Shown one piece after another: positions 15,463-23,076 of a stretch of DNA of 44,585 nt (positions are counted from its first letter, which is position 1; every line of letters starts with the position of its first letter). The stretch covers positions 1 to 44,585 of the forward strand of contig NZ_JAHKJW010000058.1 in assembly GCF_019710745.1 (NCBI RefSeq), read 5' to 3'. Source of the stretch: Streptomyces beigongshangae (GTDB lineage: Bacteria; Actinomycetota; Actinomycetes; Streptomycetales; Streptomycetaceae). A program made the position numbers and the translations under genes. Below the pieces are notes generated by a model. It was given only the letters and a program-made list of their open reading frames with translations, had not been told where the DNA came from and did not search any database.

Positions 15463-15873
15463 CTACGAGGTGGCCGCTCTGCTGCGGCGGAGCCAGAACA
15501 CGGCCGTGACCGGCAGCAGGACCGGGATGAACAGGTAGCCCATGCCGTAGTCCGACCAGACCGTGGCGTCGGGGAAGGCCGAGGGGTCGGCCAGGGTCCA
15601 GGTGCCGACGATCAGGACGCCCGCGAGTTCGGCGGCGCAGCACACCAGCGCCGCCCTGCGGGCCCGCTCGCCGCCCCGGACGAGCGAGTAGGTGATGAAG
15701 CCGTACACGAGTCCGGCCACCGCCGACAGCGAGTAGGCGAGCGGCGCCCTGTCGAACTCCGTCGCGATCTGCACGGCCGACCGCGACACCGCGCCGACGA
15801 CCATCACCCCGTACAGCCACACCAGCAGCATGCCCGGACCGCCGATGAGCCGTGTCCGGCCGGGCTCCGCCAT
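15463..15873 (-). CDS. Small integral membrane protein (136 residues), unknown function
   Basis: Four hydrophobic segments are visible: GPGMLLVWLYGVMVVGAVS, YSLSAVAGLVYGFITYSLV, AALVCCAAELAGVLIVGTW and YGMGYLFIPVLLPVTAVFWL. A short basic tail (RRSRAATS) follows. The start is ATG 15873, one base after the stop of the upstream membrane gene, so the two are probably translationally coupled and may form a complex. A GGGAGG ribosome site lies inside the end of that upstream gene. I recognise it only as a conserved Streptomyces membrane protein. Confidence 0.85.
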   Translation of the reverse strand: MAEPGRTRLIGGPGMLLVWLYGVMVVGAVSRSAVQIATEFDRAPLAYSLSAVAGLVYGFITYSLVRGGERARRAALVCCAAELAGVLIVGTWTLADPSAFPDATVWSDYGMGYLFIPVLLPVTAVFWLRRSRAATS

Positions 15874-15874
15874 C

Positions 15875-16234
15875 TCAGCCTCCCCAGATGTCGTAGAGCC
15901 GTACCTGCAGCACCGCGAGCACCACGCCGCCCGCGGCGACCGTGATCGAACCCCAGCGGGTGCGCTCCGCCAGCGACATGAAGGCCGCCGCCGGGACACA
16001 CGCGAGGGCGCCGACGAGGTAGGACACGAAGATCGTCGTGCCCTGCTCCGGCTTCTCGCCGCGGGCCAGCCGGACGACGCCGACCACGAGCTGGACGAGG
16101 GCGAGCAGTGTCACCATGGCCATACCGATGAAGTGCCAGTCCTTGGTCGGCTGGTCGCGGTGGGCGGCCCAGCCGCACCAGGCGGCGAGCGCGAGCGCGG
16201 CGACGGCGGTCGCGACCGTCAGGGCAACAAGCAT
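15875..16234 (-). CDS. Small integral membrane protein (119 residues), unknown function
   Basis: Four hydrophobic segments (LTVATAVAALALAAWCGWAA, IGMAMVTLLALVQLVVGVV, FVSYLVGALACVPAAAFMSL, ITVAAGGVVLAVLQVRLYDI) make a compact membrane protein. It is the first gene of a two-gene unit with the membrane protein that starts 1 base after its stop. There is no Shine-Dalgarno sequence; on this strand TAGGGT ends 6 bases before ATG 16234, so the transcript is probably leaderless. It is divergent from the HAD gene. Confidence 0.87.
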   Translation of the reverse strand: MLVALTVATAVAALALAAWCGWAAHRDQPTKDWHFIGMAMVTLLALVQLVVGVVRLARGEKPEQGTTIFVSYLVGALACVPAAAFMSLAERTRWGSITVAAGGVVLAVLQVRLYDIWGG

Positions 16235-16240
16235 GCCGCG

Positions 16241-16246
16241 ACCCTA
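16241..16246 (-). promoter_or_regulatory. Leaderless -10 element (TAGGGT) for the membrane pair
   Basis: On the minus strand TAGGGT lies 6 bases upstream of the ATG at 16234, the spacing typical of leaderless actinobacterial transcripts. It mirrors the element at 16292-16297. Confidence 0.6.
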
Positions 16247-16291
16247 TTACGGCGCAAAAGGCCCGATGCCCCCGGCCCCGGCACGCCCCCG

Positions 16292-16297
16292 TAGGGT
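16292..16297 (+). promoter_or_regulatory. Leaderless -10 element (TAGGGT) for the HAD gene
   Basis: TAGGGT lies 7 bases upstream of ATG 16305, and no ribosome site is present. The same hexamer precedes the divergent gene and the gene at 39513 in the same position. Confidence 0.6.
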
Positions 16298-16304
16298 CGT
16301 GGGC

Positions 16305-16961
16305 ATGAAGATCCAAGCCGATGCCCTGCTGTTCGACAACGACGGAACGCTCGTCTCGTCCCTGGAATCGGTGGACCGGTGCTGGAGCAGGTGGGCCGGG
16401 GAGTACGGGATCACCGCCGAAGAGTTCGCCCGGGTCGAGCTGCACGGCCGTCCCGCCGCCGACATAGTCGCCGACCTGCTGCCGGCCGCCCGGGTGCCCG
16501 AAGCGCTCGCACGCATCGAGCAACTGGAGGTCGAGGACGTCGCGGGCGGGGTGCACCTGCTGCCGGGGACGAGGGAGCTCCTCGGCTCCCTGCCCGCCGA
16601 CCGCTGGGCGGTCGTCACCTCTGCCACGCGGCGCCTCGCCGAGGCCCGCCTCGGCGAGGTCGGCCTCCGTCCGAAGAACCTCGTCGCCGCCGACGACATC
16701 ACGCGCGGCAAGCCCGACCCCGAGCCGTTCCTGCTCGCCGCCCGGCGGCTCGGGGTGGATCCCGCCCGCTGCGTCGTCTTCGAGGACGCCCCCGCCGGTC
16801 TCCAGGCGGGCCGCGCGGCCGGCATGCGGACCGTGGCGCTGACCACGACCCACCGGGCCGCCGAGCTGACCGGGACGGCCGCGGACATCGTGGTCGAGGA
16901 CCTCTCGGCCGTGTCCGCGCTGGTCACGGACGAGGGAGTGGAGCTCTCCATCAGGGACTGA
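16305..16961 (+). CDS. HAD-superfamily phosphatase, beta-phosphoglucomutase-like
   Basis: The 218-residue cytosolic enzyme has the HAD motif I LLFDNDGTL (nucleophile D11, acid D13), motif II around VVTSAT (about 106), and motifs III/IV in RGKPDPEPF (K about 137) and VVFEDAPAGLQAG (about 161-173). A helical cap follows motif I, as in subfamily I hydrolases acting on small sugar phosphates. Streptomyces paralogues are often annotated as sugar or glycerol phosphatases, but the substrate cannot be told here. ATG 16305 is leaderless by the TAGGGT element at 16292. Confidence 0.9.
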   Translation: MKIQADALLFDNDGTLVSSLESVDRCWSRWAGEYGITAEEFARVELHGRPAADIVADLLPAARVPEALARIEQLEVEDVAGGVHLLPGTRELLGSLPADRWAVVTSATRRLAEARLGEVGLRPKNLVAADDITRGKPDPEPFLLAARRLGVDPARCVVFEDAPAGLQAGRAAGMRTVALTTTHRAAELTGTAADIVVEDLSAVSALVTDEGVELSIRD

Positions 16962-16964
16962 ACG

Positions 16965-17238
16965 GCGCCCGGACAGAGACCGGCCGACGACCGGCCGACG
17001 ACCGGGCAAGGGCCGGACGACGGCCGGAAAGCAGCCGGACCGGTGGCCGGAAGTCGGCTGGACGAGGGCCGGGCGCCGACCGGACGACGACCGGAAGCCG
17101 ACCGGACGACGGTCGGGCAAGGGCCGGGCGCCGGTCGGAAGGCGACCGGACCCGTGACCGGATCCGTGACTGGAAGCCGGCCGGACCGACGGCCGGACCG
17201 ACGGCCGGAAGCCGACCCGAAGCCGGCCGGGCGGTGTC
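16965..17238. repeat. Low-complexity GGCCGGA/GACCGGA repeat tract
   Basis: About 270 bases are built from irregular copies of short units such as GGACGACCGG, GGAAGCCG and GGGCAAGGGCCGG. Longer blocks recur, for example the segment near 16,999 again near 17,117. No gene is supported. The tract separates the HAD gene from the metNIQ leader. Confidence 0.75.
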
Positions 17239-17240
17239 CA

Positions 17241-17265
17241 CCGCTGTCCGTCATACGGACAGCGG
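17241..17265. terminator. Perfect 10-base-pair hairpin before the metNIQ leader
   Basis: CCGCTGTCCG (17241-17250) and CGGACAGCGG (17256-17265) flank a 5-base loop. It could terminate the HAD transcript. Alternatively it may be an operator, because it lies 38 bases upstream of the leader ORF start. Confidence 0.55.
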
Positions 17266-17302
17266 TTCTCCGTCCCATGCATATGTCTGCTTTACTTTTC
17301 AC

Positions 17303-17389
17303 ATGACCACGACGAGCAACCGCACCCTTGCGACCGAGGCGACCATGACGCCCGGTGCTCGCTGTATGTGTCGAATGTGCGCCTTCTAG
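17303..17389 (+). CDS. Cys/Met-rich leader peptide upstream of metNIQ
   Basis: This 28-residue ORF starts at ATG 17303 and ends ...GARCMCRMCAF, packing three Cys and two Met codons into its last eight residues. There is no Shine-Dalgarno sequence; TTTACT ends 6 bases upstream, so it may be leaderless. It sits 217 bases before metN in the same direction. Short Cys-rich leaderless ORFs act as cysteine-responsive attenuators in mycobacteria. By analogy, ribosome stalling here could link Cys/Met-tRNA supply to expression of the methionine importer. The peptide itself probably has no independent function. Confidence 0.72.
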   Translation: MTTTSNRTLATEATMTPGARCMCRMCAF

Positions 17390-17606
17390 AGGGCCCCCGC
17401 ACCACCCCCGCCTCGCGCCCCGAAGCGAGTCCGCTCACGTCCGCCCGTACGTCCCCGCCGTACGCGACTGAGCCCGCCCCGCGCACGCAGTTCCGCCGAA
17501 GCCCGGCTCCTCACGCCACCGTGTGAAGGACTGTGCCGCGTTCCACCGCATGCACCCGTGCCCGGCGCACACCCGCGCCCTGCACTCGACAGTGACGGAA
17601 ACCCCA

Positions 17607-18650
17607 GTGATCACGACAACAGGCCTCACCAAGGTCTACCGCTCGCGCGGCCGTGAGATCACCGCCCTGGACGGCGTCGATCTGCACGTCCGCGAGGGAG
17701 AGGTGTACGGCGTCATCGGCCAGTCCGGCGCCGGCAAGTCCTCCCTCATCCGCTGCGTCAACCTCCTGGAGCGCCCCACCGCCGGCACCGTGACCGTCGC
17801 CGGGCAGGACCTCACGGCCCTCGCCGGACGCGGCCCGCGCGCCGGCAAGGAGCTGCGGAGGGCGCGCAGCCGCATCGGCATGGTCTTCCAGCACTTCAAC
17901 CTGCTGTCCTCGCGCACGGTCCAGGACAACGTCGAGCTGCCGCTGGAGATCCTCGGCAAGTCGGGCGGGGAACGTTCCCGCAAGGCGCTGGAACTGCTCG
18001 ACCTGGTCGGTCTCACCGACAAGGCCAAGGCGTACCCGGCCCAGCTCTCCGGCGGCCAGAAGCAGCGCGTAGGCATCGCGCGCGCCCTGGCGGGGGACCC
18101 GAAGGTGCTCCTCTCCGACGAGGCGACCAGCGCCCTGGACCCCGAGACGACCCGTTCCATCCTCCAGCTGCTGCGCGACCTGAACCGCCGGCTGGGGCTC
18201 ACCGTCCTGCTCATCACGCACGAGATGGACGTCGTCAAGACCGTCTGCGACTCGGCCGCGCTGATGGAGAACGGGCGGATCGTCGAGTCCGGCACCGTCG
18301 GCGAGCTGCTCGCCACCCCCGGTTCCGAGCTGGCCGCCGCGCTCTTCCCGGTGAGCGGCGACGCCACCGCCGTCGACCGGACCGTCATCGACGTCACCTT
18401 CCACGGCGACGCCGCGACCCGCCCCGTCATCTCGCAGCTCTCGCGCACGTACAACATCGACATCTCGATCCTCGGCGCCGCGATGGACACCGTCGGCGGC
18501 CGGCAGGTCGGCCGCATGCGCATCGAACTGCCCGGGGGCTACGAGGACAACGTCGTGCCGGTCGGCTTCCTGCGCGAGCAGGGGCTGCAGATCGAACTCG
18601 TCGGAGCGGCGGCCGAGGCGTCCGCGCCGGTCAAGGAAGGTGCCAAGTGA
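17607..18650 (+). CDS. metN: Methionine ABC importer ATP-binding protein
   Basis: This is the ATPase of the MetNIQ importer for D/L-methionine. The Walker A motif is GQSGAGKSS (about 38-46), the Q-loop lies at MVFQHFN, the ABC signature is LSGGQKQ (about 149-155), Walker B is KVLLSDEATSALD and the switch His is in LITHEMD. The C-terminal roughly 80 residues (VIDVTFHGDAATRPVISQL onward) are the NIL regulatory domain that binds methionine and inhibits transport. Unusually, the Walker B tip reads LLSDEAT. GTG 17607 is chosen to match the MITTTGLTKVY family start; GTG 17592 is the alternative. It overlaps metI by 4 bases. Confidence 0.94.
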   Translation: MITTTGLTKVYRSRGREITALDGVDLHVREGEVYGVIGQSGAGKSSLIRCVNLLERPTAGTVTVAGQDLTALAGRGPRAGKELRRARSRIGMVFQHFNLLSSRTVQDNVELPLEILGKSGGERSRKALELLDLVGLTDKAKAYPAQLSGGQKQRVGIARALAGDPKVLLSDEATSALDPETTRSILQLLRDLNRRLGLTVLLITHEMDVVKTVCDSAALMENGRIVESGTVGELLATPGSELAAALFPVSGDATAVDRTVIDVTFHGDAATRPVISQLSRTYNIDISILGAAMDTVGGRQVGRMRIELPGGYEDNVVPVGFLREQGLQIELVGAAAEASAPVKEGAK

Positions 18651-19510
18651 CCTGGTCCGAGATGTGGCCGCTGCTGGAGCAGGCGTGTTGGGACACCCTC
18701 TACATGGTCGGCTGGTCGACGGTCATCGCCGTCGTCGGCGGTCTGCCGCTGGGCATCCTGCTGGTCCTGACCGACCGGGGCGGCCTGCTCCAGAACACCG
18801 TGCTGAACAAGGTCATCGGGCAGGTCGTGAACATCGCCCGCTCGATGCCGTTCATCATCCTGATGGTCGCCCTGATGGGTTTCACCCGGTCGATCACCGG
18901 CACCACCATCGGTCGTGAGGCCGCCATCGTGCCGCTCGCGATCGGCGCGATCCCGTTCTTCGCGCGCCTGGTCGAGACGGCCGTCCGCGAGGTGGACGGC
19001 GGGCTCGTCGAGGCCGTGCAGTCGATGGGCGGCAATACCTGGACCATCGTCCGCAGGGTGCTCGTCCCGGAGTCGCTCCCGTCGCTGATCTCCAGCACCA
19101 CGACGACGATCGTCGCCCTGATCGGCTACTCCGCGATGGCCGGCACCGTCGGCGCGGGCGGCCTCGGCGACATCGCCATCCGCTACGGCTACCAGCGCTT
19201 CGAGACCGAACTGATGTGGATCACCGTCGGCATCCTCGCCGTGGTCATCTCCCTCATCCAGTTCGCCGGCGACTACGCCGCGCGGGGGCTGCACCGGCGC
19301 GGCGGCCGGTCGGGGGCCGCACCGCGGCTCAGGCTGCTGAAGAGCAGGGCCCCGGCGAACTCCGGCTCCCGGACGTCCGGCGGTACCGGTTCCGCGGCCG
19401 CCGCCGACCCCGATGGCACCGGTTCCGCGGACACCGGTGCCACGGGCGCCGACCCCGTGGACACCTCCGCCGAGGCGCCGTCCGCGGCCGGTGCCGGCAA
19501 GGTCGCCTGA
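18647..19510 (+). CDS. metI: Methionine ABC importer permease with extended C-terminal tail
   Basis: This is the membrane subunit of MetNIQ. Five hydrophobic segments are present, and the EAA coupling loop reads GLVEAVQSMGGNTWTIVRRV (about 123-142), which contacts MetN. GTG 18647 overlaps the metN stop (GTGA). The permease core ends near residue 215 (GDYAARGLHRRGG). About 70 further residues of Ala/Gly/Thr/Asp/Ser-rich low-complexity sequence follow. The usual MetI is about 220 residues long, so the tail is an extra disordered cytosolic extension. It lies upstream of metQ by 118 bases. Confidence 0.94.
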   Translation: MTWSEMWPLLEQACWDTLYMVGWSTVIAVVGGLPLGILLVLTDRGGLLQNTVLNKVIGQVVNIARSMPFIILMVALMGFTRSITGTTIGREAAIVPLAIGAIPFFARLVETAVREVDGGLVEAVQSMGGNTWTIVRRVLVPESLPSLISSTTTTIVALIGYSAMAGTVGAGGLGDIAIRYGYQRFETELMWITVGILAVVISLIQFAGDYAARGLHRRGGRSGAAPRLRLLKSRAPANSGSRTSGGTGSAAAADPDGTGSADTGATGADPVDTSAEAPSAAGAGKVA

Positions 19511-19628
19511 GGCCCCGCCACCGCCCCGCCCCGCACCGCTGTCCCCCTCCCCGGTACGTCCCACCCCACCACAGATGTCCCCGCACACCCTTCGCGGGAC
19601 AACCAGTCCATGAGGAAAGGCACTTTTC

Positions 19629-20456
19629 GTGCGTAACACCGCAAAGCTCACCACCGCTGTTCTGGCCGTCGGCGCCCTCACCCTGGGCCTCACCGCCTGC
19701 GGCTCGGAGGAGGACACCGGCTCCGACACGAGCGGGCCGCTGATCGTCGCCGCCAGCCCGGTTCCCCACGCCGAGATCCTCACCTACGTGAAGGACAACC
19801 TGGCGAAGGACGCGGGGCTCGACCTCCAGGTCAAGGAGTTCACGGACTACGTCCTGCCGAACACCGCGACCGAGGACGGCTCGGTCGGCGCCAACTACTT
19901 CCAGAACCAGCCGTACCTCGACGACTTCAACAAGAAGAACGGCACCCACATCGCCCCCGTCGTCACGGTGCACCTGGAGCCGCTCGGCCTCTACTCCAAC
20001 AAGATCAAGAAGGCCGACGAGCTGAAGAGCGGCGCGACGGTCGCCGTCCCGAACGACACGGTCAACGAGGCGCGGGCGCTCAAGCTCCTCGACGCGAACG
20101 GGATCATCACGCTCAAGGAGGGCGCGGGCAACGACGCGACCCCGAAGGACATCGCGAAGAACCCGAAGAACCTCAAGTTCAAGGAGCTGGAGGCGGCCCA
20201 GACCCCGCGCTCCCTGGACGACGTCGACGCGGCGGTGATCAACGGCAACTACGCCATCGAGTCCGACCTGAAGCCGGCCGACGACGCCCTGGTCCTGGAG
20301 TCCGCCGACGACAACCCCTACGGCAACTTCCTCGCCGTCAAGGAGGGCAACGAGGACGACCCGCGCGTCAAGAAGCTCGCGAAGCTCCTGACCTCCGCCG
20401 AGGTCAAGAAGTTCATCGAGGACAAGTACGCCGGATCCGTCATCGCGTCCTTCTGA
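19629..20456 (+). CDS. metQ: Methionine-binding lipoprotein
   Basis: This is the extracytoplasmic substrate-binding component of MetNIQ. The 275-residue precursor has a lipobox LTAC, with lipidated C24 after TLGLTA. The NlpA/MetQ family blocks are visible: VAASPVPHAEIL, EFTDYVLPNTA, DGSVGANYFQNQPYLDDF, VAVPNDTVNEARALKLL and AAVINGNYA. The GTG start at 19629 follows GAGGAAAGG at an 8-base spacing. The 118-base gap after metI holds no strong hairpin, so the three genes are likely one operon, ending at the terminator at 20547-20610. Confidence 0.95.
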   Translation: MRNTAKLTTAVLAVGALTLGLTACGSEEDTGSDTSGPLIVAASPVPHAEILTYVKDNLAKDAGLDLQVKEFTDYVLPNTATEDGSVGANYFQNQPYLDDFNKKNGTHIAPVVTVHLEPLGLYSNKIKKADELKSGATVAVPNDTVNEARALKLLDANGIITLKEGAGNDATPKDIAKNPKNLKFKELEAAQTPRSLDDVDAAVINGNYAIESDLKPADDALVLESADDNPYGNFLAVKEGNEDDPRVKKLAKLLTSAEVKKFIEDKYAGSVIASF

Positions 20457-20546
20457 CGTCGTAGCCCCCGGCCCTTCTCCGGTTCTCCCGCTCTTCCGTC
20501 ATGCGCTCCGGACGCCGGGAAGGATCCGCTTTCCCGCCGGCCGGCG

Positions 20547-20610
20547 CCCCCGGCTGCACCATGGTGTCGACTCGTCGACAAGGACCCCGTCCCGTGGTGC
20601 AGTCCGGGGG
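20547..20610 (+). terminator. Terminator-like hairpin after metQ
   Basis: CCCCCGGCTGCACCA (20547-20561) pairs with TGGTGCAG-T-CCGGGGG (20595-20610). This makes a 15-base-pair stem with one bulged T. The 33-base loop contains GTCGAC-TC-GTCGAC. Confidence 0.65.
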
Positions 20611-20673
20611 CCTCATGCTGCATGCTGGGCAGTTCAGCTGGCCCGACGGTCCCTGATGGTTACGGAGCGGCGT

Positions 20674-21312
20674 ATGACGAACACCTTCCCCGACATCTCC
20701 CTGAACACGGAGCGGTTGGTGCTGCGCCCTCTTGAGGACGACGACATTCCCGCCTTCACGGAGATGATGAACGACGAGCAGGTGGCCGCCTGGACGTCCG
20801 TGCCGCAGCCCTTCACCGAGGCCGCCGCCCGCACCTGGATCGACGAGTACGCCCCCGCCGAGCGCACGTCGGGCCGCGGGCTCGATCTCGCCGTCACCGA
20901 GTTCCTCACCCAGCGCCTGGTCGGCCTCGTCCAGCTCGGCAACACGGATTGGCACGTCCGCTCCACGGAACTCTCGTACATCATCGCCCCCTGGGCGCGC
21001 GGCGAGGGCTACGCGTCCGAGGCGTCGCTCGCCACCGCCCAATGGCTGTTCAACGACCAGAAGTTCGAGCGCCTCGAACTGCGCACCGCGGCCGACAACA
21101 CCGCCTCCCAGCAGGTCGCGCAGAAGATCGGCTGCATCAGCGAGGGCGTCCTGCGCGGTGCCTGCATAGCGCGCACCCGCACCGAGGACGGACGCTGGGA
21201 GGACCTGCGCACCGACTTCATCGTGTGGGGCCTGCTCCCCGAGGACATCGAGGGCATCGCCGAGCAGCTCGCCGACACCGGTGGTTTCACCTCGTACTCC
21301 GACTGGAACTGA
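20674..21312 (+). CDS. GNAT-family N-acetyltransferase, RimJ/RimL type
   Basis: The 212-residue protein starts LNTERLVLRPLEDDDIPAF, the typical opening of RimJ/L-like acetyltransferases. It has the CoA-binding block APWARGEGYASEASLATAQW (R-G-E-G-Y-A at about 113-118), followed by LELRTAADNTASQQVAQKIG and GVLRGA. Such enzymes acetylate protein N-termini, ribosomal proteins or small amines. The start at 20674 is preferred because CGGAGCGG ends 3 bases upstream; ATG 20656 is an alternative. It is probably monocistronic between metQ and the cobL gene. Confidence 0.9.
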   Translation: MTNTFPDISLNTERLVLRPLEDDDIPAFTEMMNDEQVAAWTSVPQPFTEAAARTWIDEYAPAERTSGRGLDLAVTEFLTQRLVGLVQLGNTDWHVRSTELSYIIAPWARGEGYASEASLATAQWLFNDQKFERLELRTAADNTASQQVAQKIGCISEGVLRGACIARTRTEDGRWEDLRTDFIVWGLLPEDIEGIAEQLADTGGFTSYSDWN

Positions 21313-21459
21313 TCCGGCAGGGGTCCTCACCCGCCCGCCCCGCTCCACCCCCGCCGGTGTCCCCGGACGTCACAGGGTACGCTCGCGGGGCTCCGCACGC
21401 CCGCCCGGTGACCGCACACCCACCTGACGACCTGCGACGACTCCAGGAGACTGACGACG

Positions 21460-22677
21460 ATGGCCGACCGGGTCACGGTGATCGGCTGGGACGGCTCGCC
21501 GCTGACCGACGCGGCGCGCTCCGCTCTCGCCGCCGCCACGCTGGTGGCGGGTGCGGGACATCATCTGACCCTCCCCGAGGTGCCACCCGCCGCCGAACGC
21601 GTCCGGCTCGGCAGCGTCGCCCTCGCGGCCCGCCGCGTCGCCGCCCACCGCGGCACGGCGGTCGTCCTCGCCGACGGCGACCCCGCCTTCTTCGGCGTCG
21701 TACGCACCCTGCGCGCACCCGAGTTCGGCCTGGAGGTCGAGGTCGTCCCCGCGGTCTCGTCCGTGGCCGCCGCCTTCGCCCGGGCCGGGATGCCCTGGGA
21801 CGACGCGCAGGTGGTCGTCGCCCACCGGCGCACCCTGCGCCGCGCGGTGAACGTGTGCCGGGCCCACCACAAGGTCGCCGTCCTCACCTCGCCGGGGGCC
21901 GGCCCCGCCGAACTGGGCCTCCTCCTCGAAGGGGTCCACCGCACCTTCGTCATCTGCGAGGAACTCGGCACCGAGCGCGAGCGGGTCTCGGTCCTCACCT
22001 CCGACAAGGTCGCCGACCACACCTGGCGCGACCCGAACGTCGTCATCGTCATGGGCGGCCCGGTCACCTCCTCCGAGGACGGCGGCTGGATCGCCGGACG
22101 CGGCCCCGGCACCGGCCCGCGCGGCTGGGCGCTGCCCGGCGACGTGTACGGCGGCGAACTCGGCGAGGGCGAGACCGAGGTGCTGCGCGCCGCGCAACTC
22201 GCCCGGCTGGGGCCGCGGACCGGCGACCTCCTCTGGGACATCGGCTCCGGCAGCGGGGCCTTCGCCACGGAGGCCGCGCGCTGCGGCGCCGCCGTCATCG
22301 CCGTCGACCGGGACGCGGACGCCTGTGCCCGCACCATGGCCACCGCCCGCCGTTTCGGTGTCCAGCTCCAGATCACCCACGGCACCGCACCGCACGTCCT
22401 GGAGAACCTTCCCGAACCGGACGTCGTACGGGTCGGGGGCGGCGGTGCCGCGGTGGTCTCCGCCGTCGCCGACCGGCGCCCCGAGCGGATCGTCACGCAC
22501 GCCGCGACCCGCGACGCCGCCGAACTCATCGGCAGGGACCTGACGGAGCACGGCTACCGGGTCGAGTGCGCCCTCCTGCAGTCCGTCGAACTGGACACCC
22601 GCGCCTGGACGGAGAAGGAGCGCAGCGTCGCCTTCCTCCTCTCGGCCGAACGCGAGCGGCGCGAAGCGTCCCGCTGA
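21460..22677 (+). CDS. cobL: Precorrin-6Y C5,C15-methyltransferase (decarboxylating), CbiE-CbiT fusion
   Basis: This cobalamin-pathway enzyme methylates C5 and C15 of the corrin ring and removes the C12 acetate carboxyl, using SAM. The N-terminal CbiE-type tetrapyrrole methylase domain (1-200) carries VVLADGDPAFFGV (about 68-80) and VVPAVSSVAAAFARAG. The C-terminal CbiT-type domain (about 240-405) has the SAM motif LLWDIGSGSGAFATEAAR (about 258-275). The 405-residue length matches fused CobL. The ATG at 21460 has AGGAG 12 bases upstream. It is the first of three tetrapyrrole genes on this strand, with the BluB-CobT fusion and the CysG-like gene. Confidence 0.95.
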   Translation: MADRVTVIGWDGSPLTDAARSALAAATLVAGAGHHLTLPEVPPAAERVRLGSVALAARRVAAHRGTAVVLADGDPAFFGVVRTLRAPEFGLEVEVVPAVSSVAAAFARAGMPWDDAQVVVAHRRTLRRAVNVCRAHHKVAVLTSPGAGPAELGLLLEGVHRTFVICEELGTERERVSVLTSDKVADHTWRDPNVVIVMGGPVTSSEDGGWIAGRGPGTGPRGWALPGDVYGGELGEGETEVLRAAQLARLGPRTGDLLWDIGSGSGAFATEAARCGAAVIAVDRDADACARTMATARRFGVQLQITHGTAPHVLENLPEPDVVRVGGGGAAVVSAVADRRPERIVTHAATRDAAELIGRDLTEHGYRVECALLQSVELDTRAWTEKERSVAFLLSAERERREASR

Positions 22678-22751
22678 CGCGCGGCGGCCGACGGCGCGCG
22701 AGTCGTGGTGCGCGGGTCACGGTGTGCGTGCATCTTGTGATCCTGTTGTCG

Positions 22752-23076
22752 TACCGCGCGCGGTAGGCTGGCCGATCGTTGTACTGCAATCGGGTTGTCC
22801 GGTGTTTCATCGGTCAATGCCCGCAAAACGCACTCATTTTGCGGTGCGTGTGGTACGGCAGAACCGGAGGACGCGCAAAGTGGCGCAGTCCACAGCGGGC
22901 CGTGACGGATCACCCTGTCGCGGTGGCGGGACGACCGCGACAATGCCAGTTAATGGCTTTGTCGACCGGCCGTTCGTGCCGCCCGGCCCGTGTGCTCGTT
23001 CTCATGACGGGCGGTCGGTGCGCCGCCCCGGACGAGCAGGTCGTAGGAGCACTAAACCGATGGGCGAGGGGTACGC
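22752..23076 (+). promoter_or_regulatory. Long structured 5' leader of the BluB-CobT gene
   Basis: The 399 bases between cobL and the fusion gene hold a 14-base palindrome TACCGCGCGCGGTA (22752-22765) overlapping a -10-like TAGGCT (22764-22769). Two perfect hairpins follow: CCGCAAAA/TTTTGCGG (22821-22844) and TGTCGCGGT/ACCGCGACA (22916-22942). The G+C content is lower than in the flanking genes. I see no B12-box (GCCACTG) and cannot match it to the cobalamin riboswitch. It may be a different structured leader. Confidence 0.45.

Noticed and set aside
17390..17606. SAM riboswitch upstream of metN
   Set aside because: No SAM-I, SAM-II or SAM-IV core pattern is visible; the leader ORF is a better explanation.
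22678..23076. Cobalamin riboswitch upstream of the BluB-CobT gene
   Set aside because: No GCCACTG-type B12 box or conserved core could be found by eye.
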